A stretch of DNA of 28,923 bases from an uncultured Polycyclovorans sp. (GTDB taxonomy: Bacteria; Pseudomonadota; Gammaproteobacteria; Nevskiales; Nevskiaceae): the NCBI GenBank assembly GCA_936928855.1, contig CAKZHZ010000032.1, positions 1 through 28,923 on the forward strand. Reading direction: 5' to 3'. Under the pieces are notes generated by a model that saw only the letters and a list, made by a program, of their open reading frames with translations, did no database searches and was not told the origin of the DNA. A program made the translations under genes and the position numbers. Of the stretch, positions 6,683 through 14,392 are shown piece after piece (position 1 is the stretch's first letter; each line of letters begins with the position of its first letter).

Positions 6683-9532
6683 TCACCACTGAAACCGGAA
6701 CCCCGCCGATGCCCCGACCATGTCGTAGTCGGTAGCCATCTGGCTCTTGAGGTTGATGAAGCCGCTGAAGGCACCACTGTCGTTGCTGAGGTTGAGCCCC
6801 AAGGCCAGTTCGGTGAAGTCGCCGCCGAAGTCATCGGTGAGCGCGGTCGCGGTGTTGCCATTGGGGATGGTCACTACGGTCTTGTTCTCGGCATCGGACT
6901 CGTTCCACCAGCGGGCGGTGAGGTCGACGCCGGTGTTCAGGCCGAGTAGCCGGCTTTGCACGCCGGTGCGGAAGCCCACGCCGAGGCGGGTGCTGTCGCC
7001 GTCGAACTGGAAAGACCCCCCATCGTTGGGCACCTCCATGTCATCGGCATCGGTGCTGGACTTCGATACGCTGGCCAGCGGTTGCAGGTACAGCGCTTCG
7101 CCAAAGGCCAGCTTCCAGGCCACATCCACCCGCGCGCCGAGGGTGCTGTAGTCGGACCGCAAGCGGGTATCCGGCCCCAGGCCCATGTTGGTGGACTCCA
7201 GGCTCTGGGTGGCGAAGGTGTAGTTCAGCAGGCCATCCACCGACAGCGGGCCGGCCAGGTAGCTACCGTAGAAGCCCGCGGCAAAGCCGCCCACTTCCAG
7301 TTCCAGCTGGGTGGCGTCGTAGTCGACGGTGGAGAACACGTAGCCTGCCGTGCCGCCGAAGTTCCAGGCGCCTGCATCGGTGGTGCCCCGCAGGATGTCG
7401 CCGCCGAAGGCCAGGTGGGTGATGGCGATGTCCTGCTGCAGGTTGTAGTCGTAGGCATTGCCGCCGATGTTCACCGAGCGCATCAGGTCCCGTTCGCCGC
7501 GATTGACGTTGAGCGTGGTCCACAGGCCGGCGGTGCGGTCACTGCCGCCTGAAGACGAGCGCAGCTGGGCCTGGCGGTCGAACCAGGTGTCCGCCGAGGT
7601 GCGCCACACTTCCTGTGCCAGCGCCATGAAGGTGCCGCCCTGGGCGCCTTCGTCGGCCAGCACGCCGGTGAGGGTGTGCTGCTTGGCGGCTTCGTCATAG
7701 GTGAAGCGGTAGGTGACGAGGCCCTTCTGGATGGCGGGGCCGGTGGAGGTGTTGGCCACGTAGCCGCGGCTGTTGGGGTCCAGCACGAAGTGCTCGGCCG
7801 CGGAGGCGCCCTGGATGATCACCATGCCTTCGTTGAAGGCGGCGCTGCTCACCGCCGGACGGGCGTCCGACAGGGTCAGCAGGGTGGTGCCACTGGTGGT
7901 ACCGCCGGTGAAGTCGACGCAGTCGGCGGCTTCGGCGGTGGTGCAGTCCGGCTGGGCCAGTTCTGCCAGGGCGGCGTCGAGGGCAATGCGACTGTTCTCA
8001 CCCGCCACGAAGTTGACGCCGGGCATCAGGAGGCGGGTGCCGGGGGCTTGGTTGGAGGTACGACCTAGGTCCGTGGCATTTTGATAGATGGCGCCCATGA
8101 TGAGCAGGCCATCGTTCTCGAAGCGCTCAAGGTTCGACAGTGTTACAACACCTTCGCTCGTCAAGCCTTCACCGACGATGAAACGGCCGTCATTCACGAG
8201 GACGTCCTCACCCGCGCCGAAATTCATTGCGGCGCCCGGTACGGCCATCAATGTTCCCGACGCAGTGTTGACCAACTGATCGCCACCGGAGCCGAAGGTA
8301 TTGACGCCGCCAAACTTCCAGCCCCCATTTCTGGGATTACCCAACGGTCGATCTGTGTTGTTGAAGATGGCAACCGAACCGCTGCCCGAGAAATCGACAG
8401 CGCCTCGGATCAGTCCATCGTTGACGAACACGAGATCACCGGCACCCGCGCCCTGGCCCCAAATCCGATCAGGGTCGCCTGAAAAGCGAAGCCCATCACC
8501 GATCGCTCCACGATTGTTGATCGTGATGATTGCCCCGGCATCGGGTGAAAGGTCCAGGCTCCCCACGGCAACCGTCGTCTGACCTTCGCCAATGTTGATC
8601 ATGCCTTGGGCGGCACCACTGGTTACGATTCGCTCGATTTCGACATTCGTTTGAGGATCCGGCGCCACGACATTGATCGTTAGTGTTCCGGTTCCGGTCA
8701 AGGCTTCAATCGGCGCCTCAAGCACGTTTCGGGACAGGTTAAGCAGTGTTGTCCCGGTACCGCCACGGGTGTCGGTGAAGACGGAATGCTGAACGCCCCG
8801 AACTGATGAAACGCTGTTCGCTTCCCCAAGAGTGATATCGATGTTGCCCGTCGTAACGGCTTCGATTCCACGACCATTTGAGCTGGTGATGTTGCCACTG
8901 GTCCCAATGGCGCTGATGGAAATATCACCTCCATTGGCATGGGCACGCACAGCCGCCGCTCGGCCTCGTGCCGCAGCGCCGATGACCAAGGTGATGTCCC
9001 CGCCTTGCGTGCTGGTGTCGATTCCTACAGTGTCATCAGGACTTGTCGATAGATCTGGTGCATTGACCGCAGCACCCGTGACAACGTTGATGTCGCCGCT
9101 CCCGGACGAGACAGCACGGATGCCATATTGAACTGCCGTATTGACACCCGCGACGTTGCCCGTACCCGTGGTAATGCTGATATCACCGTTCTCGGTCGTT
9201 GCTCCAATAACGGTCGATGCCGCTGTCCCTGAAGCATTGGTCGCCATGTTGGAGCCATTGCCCTTGGTCATCGTCACGCTGCTGTCGCCAGTTGCCGTCG
9301 TGACAAAGCCGCCCGTGCCAAAGCTGGTGGCACCGCCGACATTCACTGTCAGGTCGCCGCCAGTCACTGTATGCGTAATGCCGTCGGCATACGTGGTTGC
9401 TGCGCAAGTGACCGTGCCCGGATTGCTGCCTGTGCAGTCGGGATCGACCTGCGCGAAGGCTGGCACCGCCATCAGGACCGCCGCAATCGCCGTCAGCGTG
9501 AGGCCGCACTTTTCGTTCATGTTCGTTCTCAT
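6683..9532 (-). CDS. type V autotransporter with beta-helical passenger
   Basis: A 949-residue secreted surface protein. The signal peptide ends near residue 27 (AFA/QV). Residues about 30-640 form a Gly/Thr/Asn-rich passenger with short beta-strand repeats (GDISI, GNIDITLG, TLTINV, LVFVNDG), as in parallel beta-helix passengers. Residues about 670-949 form the translocator barrel. It begins with W-F-D-R-Q-A-Q-L and G-L-W, contains strands such as AWNFGGTAGYVF and FAAGFYGSYL, and ends FRFQW with an aromatic residue. AAGGGGAG overlaps the stop region of the preceding receptor gene, whose stop is only 12 nt upstream, so the two are translationally coupled. Function may be adhesion or surface capture serving the receptor (inference). 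The N-terminal passenger is less GC-rich than the C-terminal part. Confidence 0.92.
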   Translation of the reverse strand: MRTNMNEKCGLTLTAIAAVLMAVPAFAQVDPDCTGSNPGTVTCAATTYADGITHTVTGGDLTVNVGGATSFGTGGFVTTATGDSSVTMTKGNGSNMATNASGTAASTVIGATTENGDISITTGTGNVAGVNTAVQYGIRAVSSGSGDINVVTGAAVNAPDLSTSPDDTVGIDTSTQGGDITLVIGAAARGRAAAVRAHANGGDISISAIGTSGNITSSNGRGIEAVTTGNIDITLGEANSVSSVRGVQHSVFTDTRGGTGTTLLNLSRNVLEAPIEALTGTGTLTINVVAPDPQTNVEIERIVTSGAAQGMINIGEGQTTVAVGSLDLSPDAGAIITINNRGAIGDGLRFSGDPDRIWGQGAGAGDLVFVNDGLIRGAVDFSGSGSVAIFNNTDRPLGNPRNGGWKFGGVNTFGSGGDQLVNTASGTLMAVPGAAMNFGAGEDVLVNDGRFIVGEGLTSEGVVTLSNLERFENDGLLIMGAIYQNATDLGRTSNQAPGTRLLMPGVNFVAGENSRIALDAALAELAQPDCTTAEAADCVDFTGGTTSGTTLLTLSDARPAVSSAAFNEGMVIIQGASAAEHFVLDPNSRGYVANTSTGPAIQKGLVTYRFTYDEAAKQHTLTGVLADEGAQGGTFMALAQEVWRTSADTWFDRQAQLRSSSGGSDRTAGLWTTLNVNRGERDLMRSVNIGGNAYDYNLQQDIAITHLAFGGDILRGTTDAGAWNFGGTAGYVFSTVDYDATQLELEVGGFAAGFYGSYLAGPLSVDGLLNYTFATQSLESTNMGLGPDTRLRSDYSTLGARVDVAWKLAFGEALYLQPLASVSKSSTDADDMEVPNDGGSFQFDGDSTRLGVGFRTGVQSRLLGLNTGVDLTARWWNESDAENKTVVTIPNGNTATALTDDFGGDFTELALGLNLSNDSGAFSGFINLKSQMATDYDMVGASAGFRFQW

Positions 9533-9544
9533 GTCGGTCTCCCC

Positions 9545-12500
9545 TTAGAAGCGCTTGGTGATCGACACGCCCACGAGGCGCGGATCCAGCGTGAAGACAT
9601 TGGTGGTGAGGGCCGTATCGTCTGAATTGAGGAAGGCACCGGTGATGGGCGTCTCGTCAAAGACGTTCTTGACATAGGCTTCAACCTTGAGCCCCCACTG
9701 CTCCTGATTCAGCCAGACCGATAGGTTGGTGTTCTGCCAGTCCTGCAGGCGGTCGTACTCAGTGTTGTAGACACGGTGATACGACTGGTCCTGCCAGTAC
9801 CAGTCAACACGACCGGTCAGATCCCAGTTTCCGGGAAGGTAGAAGGTGTGCTGGGCGCCCAGCGCTACGGTAAAGCGCGGGGCATTCGGAAGCTCGTTGC
9901 CGCCGATATCCGCCAGAAATCCGGCGCTGCCATTGGGAGCATCCACACTGGGGTCGTACAAGATGCCGCCCGTCTGCGGGAAGATGTCCGCTGTCCCCCA
10001 TACGATCTGGCTCGCGTAGTTCGCACCCAGCAGAGGTCCCCCGGGACAGAAGGCGGCGGCCCCGCCGCTGGGGGGGCCGGGAATATTCGTTATTGCGACC
10101 TCGGCCAAGTCTGTCGGCGCCACACAGTTCGACGATTGCGTGACCGACGGCTTCACCACCACCCATTCATCGAACGCGAGGAACTGTTGGTTCGTCGGTG
10201 CATCGAGTCCGGCGACGTAGTCGGCGCGGTCCAACGGCGTCGCGTTCGGATCGAAGTTGGGGTTCTCGATGGTGGTGATGTAGAACTGGTTGCCGCCCTG
10301 GGTGCGGTCCATCAGGTCCAGTGACTGCTGGCCGTCCTTGATCCGGGTTCTCAGATAACCGATGGCAGCGTTCACCAGGGTGTCGGACGTCAGCGCGAAC
10401 ATGGCTTCCAGCTCCAAGCCCCAGACGGTGGCATCGAAGTTCTCGTTGGCCGCGCTACGGTCGACGATCTTGGAGACCTGGTAGTCCTGATAGTCGTAGT
10501 AGAAGCCGGAGAGGTTCAGGGTCAGCGCGCCATCCATCAGCGTGTTCTTGGTGCCCAGCTCAAGCGCGTTCACATACTCCGCCTTGAACACCTTGGGGGC
10601 GGTGGCGCCTTGTGCTGCCGCAATGAACGTCCCCGACGGAGGTGCGATGCCCGGCGGATTGGCACCACCTGCCTTGTAGCCGCGCGTCAGGAAGCCATAC
10701 ACCATGGTTTCGTCGGTAAAGCCGGTATCCAGCTTCCAGTCAAAGCCAAGGCGACCGGTTGGCTCCAACCAGGATTGAATGATGTCGGGCTCGGCAACAA
10801 AGCCGCGTCCATTCTCGGTGCTGCCGTAGATTGAGCAGAAAGCAAGAACGGTGACGCTGTTGCATTGCGACGGGTCTTCAAAATCCAATAGCCCCAGCGA
10901 CTGCCTGTAGCCGATCAACAGCGTCTGTGATGGGACGGGGGTGAAGGACTTCCGGTCCCAGGTCACCCGCAGACCGGCAGTGAGCTTCAGCATGTCGGTG
11001 GCCTGCCAGTAGACCTCGCCGAATATGGCAGCGGAGTCCAGGTTGTAGGGATTGCGACTGAGGAAGTAGTTGTGTCCTTCCGGGCTATCGTCCTCGATCA
11101 ACTCGTCCAGCGATTGTGGATCGATATGGACACAGTTCAGGAAGGTATCGAGGGTCGCGCCAGGGGCATTACAGATACGCGACAAACCAATGGACCCCCC
11201 TTCACCTGCAAATGGTGGAACGCTCGCAAGGGCCGTAAGGCCGTTGGACATCACGAAGTAGTCGTTGGTGGTCTCGAAGCGCGTGTAGTTTGCGCCGATG
11301 CTGAAGTTGACGTCGCTGGAGAGTGCCGAGACCAGCCGCACTTCCTGATTGAACTGGCTGCCACTGGCGCGCGACAGATCCATGAACAGGAACCGATCGG
11401 AGCAGCCGAGTTGGGGATCACAGAAAATGCCGCCAGGAGAGACATCGACGTACTGACTGGTGCCCAGCAACGCCGGGGTAATGGCACAGTTATTGAAGAA
11501 TGAGTTGGGGTTTGATCCAGTCGTGGTCGCCGTACAGGCGTTCTCGCTGTCGGAGAAGAAATTCGCAGCGGTCTCGAAGCGATTGAAATCCTGGGTCGAC
11601 AGGACGGCGTCCTTGACGTAAACGGTCTGCGACGAGAGCGTAAGCCCATCCGCGATATCGATGTCGACCGACAGTTCGAAAATGTCGGACTCGGCCTCGT
11701 ACCGGGGCTCGATCAGCGAGTAAATCGTTCGCATGTCCCGCGACTGGGTTGCGTTGGCGAACGGATCACCGACGCAGGGGTTGTAGATCGGCAGATAACC
11801 CGCGAGAGCCAGCGCTTCACAGGGCGCGCCCAATTGAATGAACGGATTGTCTCCCAAGCCACCTGCTGTTCCGGGCTCCCTCGGCGCCGCCAAGAAAGGA
11901 ATGGCGAAGCCATTTGGCGTGCCGAATGCAGCATCGTCATAGAGCGAGCCAGGCAGACAGCCCTGAGAGAGAGTGTCCTGCATAAGTTCCCCAGCCGGGA
12001 TACCACCACCGCCCAAGCCTTGCGTGCTCGTCAGCGTACTGAAGTCCACGTTCCCCAGTTGCGCCGGCCCTTCATCCCGGTGGCAAAGCTGCTTGACGGA
12101 GCGAACCCGCTGGTCATCTTCCTCAAAGCGTTCGTACAGCAGGTTGAAGCGCACACGATCAGTCGGCTCCCATCCCAGCGTCAGGCGGCCCGTCCACAGG
12201 TCGCGGTCATCGACGTCTCGACTGGGCCGATCCGCAGCGGGAATGCTGAGATCGCTGGCGGCTTCGTTGATACCGTACCCATCCCGCACCGTACTGGCAT
12301 ACGCCGCCCGCAAGGCAAAGGTGTCGCCCAGTGGAATGTTGTAGTGACCACGCAGGCGACGGGCGTTGAAGTTGCCGGTTTCCAGCTTGATCTCACCGAA
12401 GGCATCGCCGAGCACCGGCTTGGCGGTGATGACGTTGATGACCCCCGCCGTGGCGTTACGGCCGTACAGGGTGCCCTGCGGGCCGCGCAGCACTTCCACC

Positions 12501-13264
12501 CGTTCGATGTCGAGATACTCCTGCTCGAACAGGCGGTTGACGATGAGCGTGGTGTTGTTGAATGAAACCGCGACGCCAGGGTCCGTCGTCGCCGATACGG
12601 CCTGCGTGCCGATGCCGCGAATCTGGAAGTTGTAGCCGCTGAAGTTGGTCTTGGAGAAGGTGACGTTGGGCACCGCCTTCAAGAGGTCAAACCCGCCTTC
12701 GATCTTCTGCGCGTCCAGCGTTTCCATGCTGAAGGCGGAGATGGCAATCGGCACATCCTGCAAGCGCTCGGCCTTCTTCTGGCCGGTGACGATGATTTCT
12801 TCCACCCCGGCGCGGCGGGCGCTGGCGATATCGGTGGCTGCACTGGCGTCCGTGGCCGGTGCAGCCTCAGCGGGGGGGACGCTGGTGGTGGCCCCCTGGC
12901 CGATGCGTTGGGCGGTAAGAGTGGCTTCGGTGCCCACCATCATGCCGCCGGAAGCGGTTTGTTCGTACTGCAGGCCGGTGCCTTGCAGCAGCAGGGCCAT
13001 GGCATCCGTGCGGCTGAGGTCGCCGCTGACGGCGTTGGCGGTGAGGCCGCTGACATCCTCGGCGTTGTAGAACAGCTCCTGCCGGCTCTGGCGGCCAAAT
13101 TCGACGAGCGCGTCGTCCAGGCTTTGGGCGGGAATATCGAACGTGACGGCGCCCTGCTCGGTGGCGGACTGCGCCCAGGCGGGCGACATGGCGAATACCA
13201 GTGCGCAGGCGAATGACAGCAGCGCGCCGACCACGTGGGCCGGCCAACGGTGGGTTACGGACAT
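9545..13264 (-). CDS. STN-domain TonB-dependent outer-membrane receptor (module A)
   Basis: A 1239-residue receptor. A signal peptide is cleaved near residue 31 (AWA/QS). An STN domain at about 38-100 (FDIPAQSLDDALVEFGRQS) is the periplasmic signalling part that contacts FecR. It is followed by an Ala/Thr-rich linker and a TonB-box-like EEIIVTGQ. The plug (DVPIAISAFS, FQIRGIGTQ, VEVLRGPQGTLYGRNATAG) spans about 165-280, and a long 22-strand-type barrel ends KRF. It imports a substrate powered by TonB/ExbBD and probably signals its presence. The barrel is larger than classical siderophore receptors, as in receptors for glycans or complex organics; the ligand is unknown. GAGGAG precedes the ATG. 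The autotransporter follows by 12 nt. It is paralogous to the receptor at 22316. Confidence 0.95.
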   Translation of the reverse strand: MSVTHRWPAHVVGALLSFACALVFAMSPAWAQSATEQGAVTFDIPAQSLDDALVEFGRQSRQELFYNAEDVSGLTANAVSGDLSRTDAMALLLQGTGLQYEQTASGGMMVGTEATLTAQRIGQGATTSVPPAEAAPATDASAATDIASARRAGVEEIIVTGQKKAERLQDVPIAISAFSMETLDAQKIEGGFDLLKAVPNVTFSKTNFSGYNFQIRGIGTQAVSATTDPGVAVSFNNTTLIVNRLFEQEYLDIERVEVLRGPQGTLYGRNATAGVINVITAKPVLGDAFGEIKLETGNFNARRLRGHYNIPLGDTFALRAAYASTVRDGYGINEAASDLSIPAADRPSRDVDDRDLWTGRLTLGWEPTDRVRFNLLYERFEEDDQRVRSVKQLCHRDEGPAQLGNVDFSTLTSTQGLGGGGIPAGELMQDTLSQGCLPGSLYDDAAFGTPNGFAIPFLAAPREPGTAGGLGDNPFIQLGAPCEALALAGYLPIYNPCVGDPFANATQSRDMRTIYSLIEPRYEAESDIFELSVDIDIADGLTLSSQTVYVKDAVLSTQDFNRFETAANFFSDSENACTATTTGSNPNSFFNNCAITPALLGTSQYVDVSPGGIFCDPQLGCSDRFLFMDLSRASGSQFNQEVRLVSALSSDVNFSIGANYTRFETTNDYFVMSNGLTALASVPPFAGEGGSIGLSRICNAPGATLDTFLNCVHIDPQSLDELIEDDSPEGHNYFLSRNPYNLDSAAIFGEVYWQATDMLKLTAGLRVTWDRKSFTPVPSQTLLIGYRQSLGLLDFEDPSQCNSVTVLAFCSIYGSTENGRGFVAEPDIIQSWLEPTGRLGFDWKLDTGFTDETMVYGFLTRGYKAGGANPPGIAPPSGTFIAAAQGATAPKVFKAEYVNALELGTKNTLMDGALTLNLSGFYYDYQDYQVSKIVDRSAANENFDATVWGLELEAMFALTSDTLVNAAIGYLRTRIKDGQQSLDLMDRTQGGNQFYITTIENPNFDPNATPLDRADYVAGLDAPTNQQFLAFDEWVVVKPSVTQSSNCVAPTDLAEVAITNIPGPPSGGAAAFCPGGPLLGANYASQIVWGTADIFPQTGGILYDPSVDAPNGSAGFLADIGGNELPNAPRFTVALGAQHTFYLPGNWDLTGRVDWYWQDQSYHRVYNTEYDRLQDWQNTNLSVWLNQEQWGLKVEAYVKNVFDETPITGAFLNSDDTALTTNVFTLDPRLVGVSITKRF

Positions 13265-13322
13265 CAGGCATCTCCTCGGACTTCTAGGTCAACCGCGCTG
13301 GGGCGGCCTTAGTACTGGAGAC

Positions 13323-13371
13323 GCGACGGAACGGGCGGAACGACAGCTGGCGGCGGAAAATGTTCCGTCGC
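13323..13371. promoter_or_regulatory. 10-bp inverted repeat in divergent promoter region
   Basis: GCGACGGAAC (13323-13332) is repeated in inverse as GTTCCGTCGC (13362-13371), a perfect match with a 29-bp spacer. It lies between the receptor (-) and mntA (+) starts and could be an operator for either unit. Confidence 0.45.
13339..13366 (-). promoter_or_regulatory. candidate ECF-type promoter for the receptor operon
   Basis: On the minus strand GGAAC (13366-13362) is followed after 17 nt by GTCGTT (13344-13339). A GGAA(C) -35 with a CGT/GTC-containing -10 at this spacing is typical of ECF sigma targets. It would start transcription about 65-70 nt before the receptor ATG. An equivalent box is not clear in front of the module B receptor, so confidence is low. 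Confidence 0.3.
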
Positions 13372-13413
13372 CGCATAATGGAACCGGCATCGCTCTGATT
13401 CGCTCTCAACACT

Positions 13414-13830
13414 ATGTCCGATCATCGCCCTCACATCGTCGATATCTGCACGGCGCACTATCCGGCGCTGCAGGCGGTGTATCTGTTCGGTTCACAGGCC
13501 TCCGCACTCGCTCGGCCCGATAGTGACACCGATATTGCGCTGTTGCTTCCGCATGCCTTGGCGGATGCGTTGGGCAGCCTGGACTTGTATGGCCTACAGA
13601 CGGCATTGGAGAGCGCCTTGAAGACGCCCGTCGATCTGATCAACCTGCGCCGGGTATCCACAGTGTTCGCGAAGGAGATCATCGCCCACGGTGTGCGCCT
13701 TGCAGCGCCGGATGTGGCGGCGGCTGATGAGTTCGAGGCGATGACGCTGTCGTTCTACCAGGCCCTGAACCGCGAGCGTGCCGAGATACTGGATGCCTTC
13801 CGCGAAACGGGGAAGGCGTACGCGGTATGA
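13414..13830 (+). CDS. mntA: MntA-type nucleotidyltransferase antitoxin
   Basis: A 138-residue minimal nucleotidyltransferase. GSQAS at 26-30 followed by SDTDIALL at 37-44 forms the family's G-S-x10-D-x-D signature, with Asp38 and Asp40 as metal ligands. In the MntA/HepT system the antitoxin adds AMP units to a Tyr of the HepT toxin and inactivates it. Its last codon overlaps the start of the following HepT gene (ATGA at 13827-13830). No clear Shine-Dalgarno sequence precedes the ATG; CATAAT at 13373-13378 is a weak -10 candidate. It lies on the strand opposite to the surrounding sigma/FecR/receptor module. Confidence 0.9.
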   Translation: MSDHRPHIVDICTAHYPALQAVYLFGSQASALARPDSDTDIALLLPHALADALGSLDLYGLQTALESALKTPVDLINLRRVSTVFAKEIIAHGVRLAAPDVAAADEFEAMTLSFYQALNRERAEILDAFRETGKAYAV

Positions 13831-14240
13831 CCGACGTCGCCATCAACAAGGTGCAGACCGTTCAGCGTAGTGTGCTGCGCGCGCGGCAGGAGTATCAGGC
13901 GGCAGGCGCTGACTTCGCCACGGATTTCACGCGGCAGGATGCGGCAATTCTGAATGTCGTTCGTGCCTGCGAAGCGACACTTGATCTGGCCAATCACCTG
14001 GTTCGCCTCCACAAGTTGGGAGTGCCCAATACCAGCGCAGATGCGATCCGCGCATTGGCTAACGCAAAACTGCTGGAAAGCGCATTGGCAGACCGCCTGA
14101 CTCGCATGGTGGGTTTCCGCAACATCGCGGTGCATGCCTACCAGGCGATCGATCTGCGCATTCTCGAGTCCGTCATTGCCCAAGGTCTTGATGACCTGCT
14201 GGCTGCGTGTGAGGTGATGCGGCGGGCCGCCGAAGTCTGA
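13827..14240 (+). CDS. hepT: HepT-like toxin (HEPN family)
   Basis: A 137-residue all-helical protein of the HepT/DUF86 group. The catalytic R-x4-H-x-Y motif is intact at Arg98, His103 and Tyr105 (R-NIAV-H-A-Y). HEPN toxins with this motif are RNases, and Tyr105 is the position AMPylated by MntA. The gene overlaps mntA by 4 nt. Both key motifs are preserved, so the pair should be functional. It ends just before a double-hairpin repeat and converges on the module A fecR gene. Confidence 0.92.
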   Translation: MTDVAINKVQTVQRSVLRARQEYQAAGADFATDFTRQDAAILNVVRACEATLDLANHLVRLHKLGVPNTSADAIRALANAKLLESALADRLTRMVGFRNIAVHAYQAIDLRILESVIAQGLDDLLAACEVMRRAAEV

Positions 14241-14256
14241 GCCTATCGCTACCGGT

Positions 14257-14330
14257 CGTCATGCCCGACTTGATCGGGCATCCAGATTGCGACCGTTAAG
14301 GCTGGACCCCGCATCAAGTGCGGGGTGACG
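14257..14330. repeat. double-hairpin interspersed repeat, copy 2
   Basis: Same organisation as the copy at 6542. The second hairpin has arms ACCCCGCA/TGCGGGGT, a compensatory change on both sides of the stem compared with copy 1, and keeps the loop TCAAG. It sits between hepT and the 3' end of fecR. Confidence 0.85.
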
Positions 14331-14372
14331 ATGGCGGGTGGTGCGGGGGGACGATGGTGGGTGGTGCGGGGT
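14327..14372. repeat. 23-bp tandem repeat, two units
   Basis: Units at 14327-14349 and 14350-14372 differ at two positions (GATGGC/GATGGT and the last base). A third GACGGGG start follows. It lies directly after the interspersed repeat and about 20 bp from the fecR stop, so it probably arose by slippage from the repeat's GTGACG end. Confidence 0.7.
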
Positions 14373-14392
14373 GACGGGGCTCCGCACGGGGA

